This document shows, one piece after another, positions 44,357 through 55,225 of a stretch of DNA of 64,000 nt (position 1 is the stretch's first letter; the number at the start of each line of letters is the position of its first letter). Source of the DNA: Trichoplax sp. H2 (lineage: Eukaryota; Placozoa; Uniplacotomia; Trichoplacea); assembly GCA_003344405.1 (NCBI GenBank), contig NOWV01000026.1:372001-436000 (forward strand). The letters run 5' to 3'. The translations under genes and the position numbers were made by a program. The notes beneath the pieces were generated by a model, which did no database searches, was not told where the DNA came from, and saw only the letters and a list, made by a program, of their open reading frames with translations.

Positions 44357-47300
44357 ATGGAATCCAGTACTTCCAAATTAATCGGTGCAAGAAGGTTGGA
44401 AGGGATGTATGAAAATGTCTGGTGAGTTAGCTCACATAAATTTATGGTGCTAAGCTGTAATGCCATGCTTATGATTGTGTAACTGCTCGTGTATACGCTA
44501 CGTTACCGGTTACTCTACTCAGTCAGAAAATATATATATTAATACAATTAGAATACTATATTTTTGTAACATTACCTTGAGCTGCGGTAATTAAGCATGT
44601 GTTGAAAGAAATTACGTTAGTGATGCTAAATATCCATAGGAAAGGACTTTATTGTACTCGAACATGGTCCTGTATAGGGATTTTATTGCCTGATTGTTAG
44701 GCATTCTATTAAAATGTGTGCTATAAATACTTAGGGCTCAATTTAAGTGATAAAACGGCAATTTCATAGCATTTTGTAACGGTGCACAAATTTGTTTTAT
44801 TAGTAAACATGTAAATAGGAGCTATATCTTTGTCTAGCAGAATATGTAACAGACTATTTATGTTCGCTACTGGGTCCAATTTTACCAATGTTAGCAAATA
44901 GTATTAAACAGTAGGTAAATACTCTTATATTACAGGGTAGAATTTGCCGGATTAGCCAGACAGTACCAGCCAGTTAATTTAGGCCAGGTAAGTTCGTATA
45001 TGTTCGTGGCCTTCATATATTAAATATTTAATGCGAACATGTGGTTATCAAATTCTAATCACATCGACAAGATGTAAGATCATTACCTAGAAATTACTAA
45101 GTTTAGCAGTAACTACACCTATTGTTTTCGTGAACGTGTTTTCATAGTTTTAGTGATCTAACAGCTATTTTGTATGAGAGTGTAATATTTAATGGACAAT
45201 TTATCAACTACCTACAATTTATTAAGGTATATCATCAGGAATCGAATATACAATTCAACATTACCGAATATAGAAGTTTTCATCTTGAAATCTGCTTCAA
45301 ATCTTACTATAATTCATAATATAATTGATATTTTATTTCTGAATTACCATGGAGAGTCTGCATGGTTATTTGGAACAAATAATAGCAATTATTGTAAGAG
45401 GTTATTGTGAAAGCGCTATATAGTGGACATAAACAATACTGTCGTACGTGATATATGCAAAATGAAAAGCTCCTAATTCGGATCCAACATTATAACTGTG
45501 ATATTCTGTGTTCTGATAAGATACATGAATCTTGTGCTTTAGGGCTTTCCAGATCTTCCTGTCCCTCCCTTTCTGAGAGACTCCATGATGAAAGCTATAC
45601 AAAGTAGTGACATGAACCATCAATATACCCGTGGTTGGGTAAGTGCGAAGAAATGCTGGCGACTATATCAATGAACCAATCCTTTGACATTAGATTATTT
45701 AATAATTTTAAAGGGCCATCCAAAGCTTATTAATGCTCTTGCTAAGCTGTATGGACCTTTACTTGGGCGTAAATTAGATCCAGAATCTGAGGTGAGTCAC
45801 TTACATTGGTCTAGACTGTAAGATATGGTTGCAATTTGATTGTGTTTATCGAATGTTACGTGATATAGATTCTAGTTACCGTTGGAGCGTATGAGTCACT
45901 TTATTGCTGTGCTATGGGACTTATTAATGAAGGAGATGAGGTATATCAATACAGAATTTGGATAATCAATGAAATCGTTTTCAGTACTTGATATGACGCT
46001 TTAGTTCAGTAAATTATTTGACAACATGTTGAAAATCGCTTACATAAATATATAGGTTATTCTTATTGAACCTTTCTTTGATTGTTACGTTCCATTTGCT
46101 AAAATGGCTGGTGCAAAAACAGTCTGTGTCTCGTTAAGAGCGGTAATACACTATAGAGCTCCTTATTGTTGCCATTGAATTGCCTGTGAATTGAATTATA
46201 TCCATTCTTCGGTTGATAGAAGGAAGATGCAAAATCTTCAGCTGACTTTTGCTGGGATGAGAATGAAATAAGGAATGCTTTTAATGCTAAGACTAAGTGC
46301 ATCCTTCTTAATACTCCTCATAATCCTACTGGAAAGGTAATTGATTGTATTACAGTATATAGTAAGCTATGAAACGTCATCGAATATTATGTATTAGCTA
46401 CATTACGAATTTGTCATGTTACGCACTAGGTGTTCTCAAGGAAAGAGTTAGAGTTGATTGCTGAGCTATGTATTAAACATGACGTGATTTGTATTACGGA
46501 TGAAGTTTATGAATGGTTGATTTACTCTGGCTCTGAACATACCAGGATAGGTTAATTCTGTATGCAACTGCATGAATTTTAAAATTTTAAGGCTTTTGAC
46601 TATCAGTAATTTCTTGTAGCAACACTTCCTGGAATGTATGATCGAACAATAACAGTTGGCAGTGCGGGTAAAACTTTCAGTGTCACCGGATGGAAAGTAA
46701 ACAAAAAGCAATAAAGTTGATCGTTTATCTGTTATTTCGAAAGTTTTAGCAATTAATTTATATTATTTTAACAGGTCGGCTGGTCGATGGGCCCGTCGAA
46801 TTTGATCAAACATTTACGAGTTGTTCATACGAATAGTATATATCATTGTTCAACAATAACTCAGGTACATTAAGGCTGCTGTTAGTTTAACCTTGTTAGT
46901 GCCACTTTGGTTTTATTAAATAAATCATGCTTCTAAATGAAATTTAAAAATCAGGAAGCCGTTGCTAATGCAATAGAGACTGAAAGCGAAAGGCTAGGAG
47001 ATAAAAATTGTTACTTTCGTCAGTTGCCTAAAATGTTGGAGAGAAAACGTGATAAAATGGCCGTTCTCTTAAAATCTATCGGTGTTGTACCTATTATTCC
47101 TGAAGGTGGTTATTTTATGATGGCAGACGTGTCACCACTCGGTATAGTACTATAACTTAAAATCCACAACTACCGAAATAATCAAGTGCAGTTAGCTATT
47201 ATTCGCTGTGATTTACGGAGGACTGCTTTAATAATTATAATGTATAATGCTAGCGACTAACATAATGTAGGTATTAAATTTAACGATGGAGACGATACAT

Positions 47301-47752
47301 CGCCGTACGATTACAAGTTTTCACGGTGGCTAATTAAACAAAAGGTATTGCAGCTTACAGTTAGTATTAAAAGATTATAAATCCTATCAACAAAAAATTT
47401 ATCACCTCTCAGCTTATGTTTATGCCCAAATTACTTTTAATGCTTCTGCTTTAGGGAATCGCTTGCATCCCACCCAGCGCTTTTTATTCCAAGGAACATA
47501 AGGATCTTTCAAAGAAATTTATTCGATTTTGTTTCATAAAGGTACAGACAAGTGATTAATTTATTTTAGATTGATTTTATTTTTTCTCTTCTAACTAAGC
47601 TACGAATTTCTTGCTTGCTCTAACTAGCTTCAGAGTTGCGTCCAAAATTCATTAATAGTGAATGTTTTTTGTACTTTTACTGATAGAATGACACAACGAT
47701 GACGATGGCGGAAGAAAAATTTAACGAATGGGCCCGATCTTTAAAGAAATAA
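44357..47752 (+). CDS. KYAT1: Kynurenine aminotransferase / cysteine-S-conjugate beta-lyase
   Basis: A PLP-dependent class I aminotransferase that converts kynurenine to kynurenic acid and transaminates glutamine. Fourteen exons join to 422 residues, the length of human KYAT1: 44357-44421, 44936-44987, 45543-45638, 45714-45791, 45869-45940, 46056-46142, 46220-46336, 46430-46550, 46620-46696, 46775-46864, 46955-47141, 47271-47344, 47455-47541, 47687-47752. Active-site residues fall at the same numbers as in KYAT1: Asn185 (HNPTGK), Asp213 and Tyr216 (TDEVYEW), and Lys247 forming the Schiff base ([13 protein letters not shown]). Arg396 (FIRFCF) should bind the substrate carboxylate. GFPD near residue 40 and QYTRG near 68 are also conserved. 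There is no targeting peptide, so it is probably cytosolic. It may be co-orthologous to KYAT1 and KYAT3. Confidence 0.92.
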
Positions 47753-48677
47753 TTGTACCATTCATGCCACTAGTATTTTGCAGTGTCTTAATGATATCGA
47801 ATTCCAGCGGTTTTTTAAAATCATATTCCAATAATACCTTCGGCCGATAATGTACACGTAGTACAGTATATATAATTTATCAGTTATGTTTGCTGTACAA
47901 ATATGGTACTGTATAACGATAAAGTTTTGGCTATTATAATACATTTGATGATGTAGTTTACAGAGGATTTTAATATTTACTTTGATCTATTTTGCTATTG
48001 CTTAATGAACCTTGCATCAGCTGTGTCATTCATTCTGAACTTAAGATTGGTATCGAATATGTAGCTACACTACACATGTCAGCAATAAGCTATTACCCCA
48101 ATTTGGGTAATTTCGTCTGTGGTATTCCTATCGAACTTAGTATCATCTTGTAGGGAAACAACAGAATAATAAATTGATGCGGTTGGATCTTGTTTATCAA
48201 TTTGTAAATTTTGTAATAATTTTAATTTTAATTTGATGAAGTGTCAATATCAATTTGTCCTAGTGAATTAATTCAATATGCCACTAATAATACCCTTAAC
48301 AAATAATTATTAATTTAACTCTAATGAGTTCCCGTTTCAATTAACTTGTATTAATCAACTATTCTCATGGGTTCATTCATTAGAAATCATACAGTATCAT
48401 AGAACCGATAATGGAGCAAATTGCAGTAAATTATTGGTAAATAACTTTACAGATTACTACAGTAGTATGTGTAAAATTTAGAAAATTTTTAAAGACATTA
48501 GATCATCACATAACCGTGTACAGTAATAGATAAATTATAGTATCAATTTCAATTGCTATTACAGACCAGCGAAGGCTACAAGCTCGCAACTTTTTAAAAG
48601 GGCTTCAGATTCATTTATAGGAAGTAAGAAAAAGATTACGTAGTTACAACAGCAGCGGTGACGTCCCTATAACCAAA
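47753..48677. other. Convergent intergenic region
   Basis: 3' ends of KYAT1 (+) and SLC35A3 (-). An AATAAA at 48168-48173 could serve KYAT1. I see no gene. Confidence 0.55.
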
Positions 48678-50237
48678 TTAAAGACTATACAGGTATGTTG
48701 AAGTAATAACGAAACCAGTACCAACGAAAAAATTGGTCGTTGGTGTAAAATCTTGCAGCCAAATCCACGAGATGTAGCCCATCAATAAGATCGATACCGC
48801 CGCAGCAAAACCCTTTAAGATATTATCAGCGTACTTAACAACATTAGCAACAATTAAACCACCTACTGCTTGTAATATTACCACAATCCAGGTTAGATAG
48901 TTATAACCGTAGAAGAAGCCTTTCGCTCTAATAATATGCCAATCATTAAAAAGAATGCCGAGGGAACTGCATAGAATAGAGAATCCACCAAGTTGTAAAT
49001 TTCTCATCCATAGCGAGACTGCGGAACCTTTTAAGATCATTTCAAAGTAAACTCCTGAGAATCCGCTAGTTAAACAAGCGCATAAAACTGCAATCAATCC
49101 AATAGTAGGAGATCCTTGAGCATTTGACGTTGATTTAGACGATTGGCCATTAGTTGCTAACTACAGTTGTTCATACAAGAAATGAGGTTGAGATGATTTC
49201 TTTGACATACTCATACTTAGTAAATCAGTAATTAATTAGTACATCATTCATTATTTTATCTTTCAAAGCTATAGTAAATCTGAAGCACAACTGTATGCAG
49301 TATACAGTAGCGTACAGTAGGAAGGCTATTCGTTACAAATGTTGGAAGCGAATCAATCTTCAATCTCATTTCCACTTTTTCAGTACTGTAGCCCAATTTA
49401 CAATCAACTTGATCCCTATCAACTACATTGTCAGCTCTTACAGGTTGTCAGGCGGTAACGTACTGCAAAATAGATTTCCTTTTAACACAGTACAGAGTAA
49501 TTCACCAGAGTCTGAGAAGCTATGGTAATGTATAAGCACGAGTGATTTCTACATCAAACGCAGTTGTAGAGCATGAAATGACGATTCCTTGTTTACGTAG
49601 ATGGTCCAGTTTAACTTTAGGAATAAATCTCAATTTTATTCAGCATAGAATGTATTTATACTATAATTTTATCATACGAATACTAACTCAAGTAGTGCTT
49701 GATGATACAGTGGCAATTCAATATCCATACATATACAACATTAAGTTATCAAATTACCTGAACTAAAGCTATTCCACATGTGAGCTGCACTAAAGCAAAC
49801 CATTTTAAAGGATTCAATTTTTTCCCCATCAAGATAACAGAAAATATCGCGGTTGCTAATATCTTTAACTGATAGGTTACTTGATAGGTTGCAGCGTCTA
49901 AATTTGATAAGGCTAAAAATAGTAAATTGTTCTGGACAGTGTATAATAACGCCGGTACCGATACTTTAAGAGTATCTAATGGCTTTGACAAAATTTCTCG
50001 TCTAATGTTTGAAATGGATTTGGAGAAATTAAAGTTATTATTATAGTGTATCATAAACATATTAATGATAATCTTGACAATTTCAGCTAATAGAACTGCT
50101 GTTGATGATAGATAACGCGTTGCTCCAGCTTGACTAGTTCTAGAGTAACGTAAAATTAAAACAAATATAGTAGTCTGCAATGTTAACACAACTAAGCTAA
50201 TAACACGAGGTGAAAATAGCGTTGAGTTTGTGGCCAT
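48678..50237 (-). CDS. SLC35A3: Golgi nucleotide-sugar transporter, SLC35A3-like
   Basis: Members of this family exchange UDP-GlcNAc for UMP across the Golgi membrane. Two exons, 49758-50237 and 48678-49160, joined at phase 0, give 320 residues; human SLC35A3 has about 325. About ten hydrophobic helices are visible. Family signatures include RYLSSTAVLLAE near residue 41, SNLDAATYQVTYQLKILATA near 110-130, SGFSGVYFE near 195, and KYADNILKGF near 270. The end (TSTYLYSL) is short and lacks the usual tail. Wording is closer to SLC35A3 than to the UDP-galactose (A2) or CMP-sialic acid (A1) carriers, but substrate cannot be decided by eye. Its start is about 870 bases from that of NELF-B, pointing away. 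Confidence 0.9.
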
Positions 50238-50404
50238 AATTCAAGACTCTCGAAGCAATTGACAACTACTGTAAATTAGATTATGGTTAGCAGTAAATTG
50301 CAATAATAATAAGAATAATTCTAATGAACTATTAACCAAAATGGATGCCGTAAAGTAGGGTAATAGGGTATTTTATAAATGAAGATATCACGGTTACCTG
50401 CTAA

Positions 50405-51080
50405 CTACTGTACAGTACAAAGACAATTGTCTTCTCTTGACGGCACTACAGTACAATATACTGTATGTGCTATGCTGTACTGTAATGGACAGTACAGTAC
50501 GTCGATCGCTTCCATTTTCTTGATAGTAAAAGCTATTAAAATTGAAATTTCTTACAATGGGAACCCTCCTTTACAACGATTGATGTTCAATAATGGTAAA
50601 ACTAAGTTAGCTAACCACCACCATCAAGACCTCCACTTCTTGACTGTACTAAAACTAAATCGACTTTTAGCCATCTGCAAATCGACAGTACAATACAGTA
50701 CAGTACAGCACAGTACAGTTGTAAGTGCAACGATTGATGTTCAATGATGGTAAAACTAAGTTAGCTAAACACCATCATCAAGACCTCCACTTCTTGACTG
50801 TACTAAAACTAAATCGACTTTTACCCATCTACAAATCGACAGTACAGTACAGTACAGTACAGTACAGTACAGTTGTAAGTGCTACAGTACATTGTTCTAC
50901 GATGGGCTAATCTGAAGCAGTACTGTACACTGTACAGTACTGTACTGTACTGTACAGTACACTGAGTGTACAGTCAAAAATCGGAACGGTCTACAGTACT
51001 GTACACTTTACTACAGTACTGTATACTGTACTGTACTGTACTGTACTGTACTAACTATTGTCAGACGAGCACATACTGTA
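50405..51080. repeat. TACAG/CTGTA satellite cluster (largest in window)
   Basis: Three blocks: about 50405-50500, 50682-50720 and 50838-51080. It includes uninterrupted same-orientation runs, such as seven CAGTA units at 50839-50873 and CTGTA units at about 51027-51050, plus palindromic switches between orientations such as CACTGTACAGTACTGTAC near 50930. Confidence 0.9.
50574..50883. repeat. Tandem duplication, period 154 bp, two copies
   Basis: Copies start at 50574 and 50728, both with CAACGATTGATGTTCAAT. The second copy differs at a few sites and carries a slightly longer, more regular CAGTA array at its end, so the satellite sits inside a larger duplicated unit. Confidence 0.9.
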
Positions 51081-51110
51081 CTAACAGTAACAGTCTTTTT
51101 GGGAGCAAAC

Positions 51111-53576
51111 ATGGAGCCACTCGATGGCAAGCAAGGTCAACGTTACTTAAGAATACAATTTGCGAATGCAGATAATCCACTAACCATCATAGAAAACTTC
51201 CAAAAGGAAAATAATGTTAAAGTTAGTGAAGAATTCCGTTGTTGCGTTCCGTTATTAGACTTACTAGGAGTACCTAGGCTAGAATTGCATCGATCTTTGA
51301 TTGATGCTTTGCGAAAGAGGTTGACTGAAGAAGTGGAGAAAAGCAATCCGGAAAAGTTGCAACAATTACTTGCGGTAACTTTCCCTTCCATCCATATAAA
51401 ATCGATCAGACCAGTATGCATCGAAATCATGAAGCGTTTGCCAAGTTTGCCACAAAATTATCTAACTTTGTTAGAAGACAATCAAGATTTACTTCAAATA
51501 TTGCCAATCGAAGTCCGACGACAGGTCTGGCAGAATAACCTCAAACTCTTTGCTCTCGAAATTAATCCCTTAATTGACACCTACCTTCGAAGCACCGAAG
51601 ACTTCATGTTTTCCTTGAATTTCGATAAGCAGCAGCATTTCTTCAATAAAGCACCTCGAAAACGTCGCCAGAATGAAGTATTACAAAAAATAGTAGAATT
51701 GATTGGTAGATCAGTGAAATTATATAACACCACCTTACAGATTCTGAGAACGCTCTATTTTAGAAATGCAATTGAGCATTATTGTACCTTACGCTTGGAA
51801 ATTTTGATGAAACTACACGATAATGATGTCAGAGAGATATTATCCCTTGATCCATGCTATAAATTTGTATGGTGTTTGGATGCTTGCCTACGTGATGGCC
51901 TGGTTGATAGTAAACGTTGTAATGAATTAATTGCATTAATGGAAGAAGCTACAAAGGAAAGTGGCAAGCAAATATTGGGGTAAAATTTGAATGAATGACT
52001 TATCATCTCCATGTTAATAATGAATAATACTTCCAAATGCCTAATATAGTTGCAATTGAGGCTGATTTATATAATTAATTGCTAAGTAATGGAAAATTGC
52101 ATTCATTCTATGCTTTCAGCGACTTTGCTATTATTTTAGCGGACCCATTTGTTATCCATGCTTTGACTGGGACTATATTCAGGAGTATTCAGCTACTTTA
52201 TGACCAAGAATTGCTACCAAGGGTAAGTTTACCATATCAATAAGCAACAGTAGTTAGCTTGTAGGTTTATTTGTAGATAAAGTAAGTAACTGCCGTTCGT
52301 TCAGCCTTACAATTCTGTAAAGTAATTATTTTGTACTGGTTGCTATCACGCATGCTCTTGTGGTAGTGATGATCAAATTTATTAGTTCTTATTTGCCTGT
52401 ATAAAGCTAAATTGCATGACCATTGAGTATCCCTATTGATACGTTATATGATGAAGATGTATGTCTACTAATTACTTTGCTCACATCACTGCTTTATAGG
52501 ATGTTCCGTTATTGCACTCGTTACTTAGACTTTTATCGCTTGGACTCAACGCTTCGCAAATGATACATCGGCAAGATTTTGCCGAAATTGATATTGTAAG
52601 GCTTAAGCAAAAGAAGATAGTTAAATGAATTAAAATATGCATTGAAATGGCTATCTAAAATAGTATCAATAATCATGTAAATGAGATATATCGCATACAA
52701 GTTGACCGCAGTTATTTCTGCAGATATTAACAGAGTAGATTATGTGGCACAATCTAAATTATGAAATTTTACTAATCTATTATAGGATAATGTTATTGTG
52801 CTGCGATTTATACCGACAATTATGCTGTTAATTCACTCTCTGAAAAATAATGGTGTATGTCCTCCAAACATAGACTTAGACTTTTTCTCTTCGTATATTC
52901 ATGAAAATCCTATTGCACGTCGGATTGCTTGCGAGCTTATATTACATTTGTGTAATAAACATAACCTGAGCGATCTAAGCCTCTTGCTACCAAAGGTAGC
53001 GCCCGCTTTTAGAACTCCTGATATATCCGATAACATCTTTTTGCATCTATTTATTTATCAACTGGTAATATCATTTCTGGAAGAACACGGAAATGATGAA
53101 TTTTATCAGACAGTATTCGAAGAATTTTTTCTGCAATGTGAAAATGTCGATTGTACCAAACATATGTTACGGTTGCTGTGGTTCAATTACAGAAGAATGG
53201 CATCATCCAATGTTTCTATTATACTGGACTATGTCATTTCAAAAGGACTTGTAAGTAATAGATATAGTTAAGTTTGGGACATACCGTAATTGCTATATTA
53301 CATCCAAGCATTAATAAACACTAATTTAAGTTACATGTTAGTAGTGTACATCATTAGTGCTTAGAGTATCAAACTATAATCTTGGTTGCTACCCAAATCA
53401 GTAGTCACATTCATCTAAATGTATGGTAACCTTTATTACAGGATGATAAATTTACCAAGGATGTGTGTCGTAGCATGATGAAGAGTTTAGAAGCGGACAA
53501 GCTAAGGGCAAAATTTTCAGAGAGAAGATATTCCCATGGTCCTACTTCTACATTGATGGATGATGAATTTGAATAA
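51111..53576 (+). CDS. NELFB: Negative elongation factor B (NELF-B / COBRA1)
   Basis: A subunit of NELF, which holds RNA polymerase II in promoter-proximal pause with DSIF. Five exons, 51111-51979, 52120-52222, 52500-52595, 52786-53250 and 53442-53576, join to 555 residues; human NELFB has 580. The protein is all-helical with HEAT-like repeats. Conserved stretches are LLDLLGVPRLELH near residue 46, EVRRQVWQNN near 140, the RKRRQNEVLQ segment near 187, ILRTLYFRN...HYCTLRLE near 220, and DPCYKFVWCLDACLRDGLVDS near 250. The first ATG in frame is 51111; the frame is open upstream but has no earlier ATG. The acidic end (MDDEFE) is shorter than the vertebrate Pro/Ala tail. Possible poly(A) signal at 54098-54103. 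Confidence 0.94.
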
Positions 53577-54097
53577 TACTTTCTAGTTGTTAAGTTATAA
53601 TGGAATTGAGATAGGTTTTATTTTATTATAGCATATTATTCTATATCTTCGTTATCGATTAATTGATGTTATGTAACTGGAAGTTTACTATTACATCAAA
53701 AATTAATATAAGCCTTTGTTACTTAAATTAAGTATAAAATCTTCCAATTGGATTGTAATATAGTTCTACGTACAGTACATTGGGCTGACATTAACTCCTA
53801 AGATATTGCTGTATGAAACGAAGTATTTACTATCTTCTCAACTTGTACATATGCGTATGTAAACATGGCGCTAGTCGTAGATTTCTAAATAGAATGGTTT
53901 GCATCCATTATCTTCAAGTGAATCTAAATCTAAAAATTGAAGTAATTACTTAAAAAATTTTAAATTATGTACAGTACTGTAATTTATGCAACGTGCCTAG
54001 ATATGTGAATATTCGGAATTAATGTGTCATGTTTGTGAATAACTTTTCATCCTTTGAGTAACACGGAATATTTGTGAATATTTGTTAAATATAAGCA

Positions 54098-54103
54098 AAT
54101 AAA
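54098..54103 (+). promoter_or_regulatory. Possible NELF-B poly(A) signal
   Basis: AATAAA about 520 bases after the NELF-B stop. Weak on its own in AT-rich DNA. Confidence 0.3.
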
Positions 54104-55093
54104 GTAGTGCGTACTAATGATGATAGTCGCGTTCACTAATGTGATTATTTGATACGTGCCGTTAAATAGATGCATAAAGTCTGTAAAAATTGAAAACATT
54201 TTTCTGTTACCATACTATAATTATATCCTGAAGCTAAATAACCATTCTTCATAGACATTCCGTGATTAGTGAATGATATTATGACTGAATAAATTTGTCC
54301 TTTCACCTTAAATGAGACCACAAATGACATTACAACGGTTAATAGAAGCTCATAGCGCGGCTGTTACTGATAAATCTGGTTGTAAATCGTACTACATTTT
54401 AAGGCATTAATTAAAATATCTGCTAACTAATGATATCTTAAAATACTGCAACTTAGAAAATGTATATGCCTTAATTGTTTTATGTTCCAACATAATTTAA
54501 TCACAGTACACATACTTGCTATTAATTGTAATGGTTGCATTTACTTTGCTTGTACTGTAGGGATAAACACAAGAAAACAATTTTAATCGAGTATAGTCGT
54601 ATACTGATAAGGTGGCTGAGATAAATATTTCGAAGTAGCTTTTGATAAGGTCGTTACTTAAAATTCGCTCGATCTGCTCGCTAGCAGTAATAATAAGATA
54701 AAATATCTTTAATAACAACTAAGACTAACTTAGTAAATACACAAGTCTCCTAACCCAAGGTAATCATTAGCCTAGTGTTAAAAGTTATTAAGAAAACATC
54801 AACATCAAGATAGAATCAATGTTTTCTACATTACTTAGTGAACTATCTTACTTGATTGTATTTAGAAAAAAAACTACCAAAAGTGATTATTTTAGCCTTA
54901 TGTGCGTTCGGTACTTAGCTTAAATATACAATTAATCATTTTATTATAAATAAACAAACATATTACAAAAAAATTTCTGACGATTAAAAAAGAAAAAGAT
55001 GCTCGTACATCTATAATGATAATCACAGACCAAGCTTTTATCAAGCAACAATCATTTAAATACATTGTAGACACCTTCGTACTCATTCTTGTA

Positions 55094-55099
55094 TTTATT
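55094..55099 (-). promoter_or_regulatory. Possible TMC poly(A) signal
   Basis: AATAAA on the minus strand, about 130 bases after the TMC stop codon. The spacing is typical for this compact genome. Confidence 0.4.
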
Positions 55100-55225
55100 A
55101 GTAGAAAAGCAATATATGAATTCTAAATTGTGAAAGATACCATATCAGTGTTAGAATGATAAATCTATTACAAGAACAGGAAATAGGGTAGCAAAATTAT
55201 AAAGTGCATTTATGACATGGTCTTA

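Larger units (their letters stand above)
50238..51110. promoter_or_regulatory. Divergent promoter region of SLC35A3 and NELF-B
   Basis: The 873-bp gap between two start codons is half-filled by TACAG/CTGTA arrays and a tandem 154-bp repeat. The arrays stop about 50 bases before the NELF-B ATG. Plus-strand ORFs at 50379-50747, 50725-50910 and 50966-51175 are translations of these repeats. Confidence 0.6.
53577..55225. other. Convergent intergenic region between NELF-B and TMC
   Basis: No gene is supported. Three minus-strand ORFs of about 61-73 codons have no family features. AATAAA at 54098-54103 (plus) fits NELF-B, and its reverse complement at 55094-55099 fits the TMC gene. Confidence 0.55.

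Noticed and set aside
51099-51110. Earlier non-ATG start for NELF-B
   Set aside because: The four extra codons begin with TTG. The ATG at 51111 is the first AUG in frame and fits the family N-terminus.
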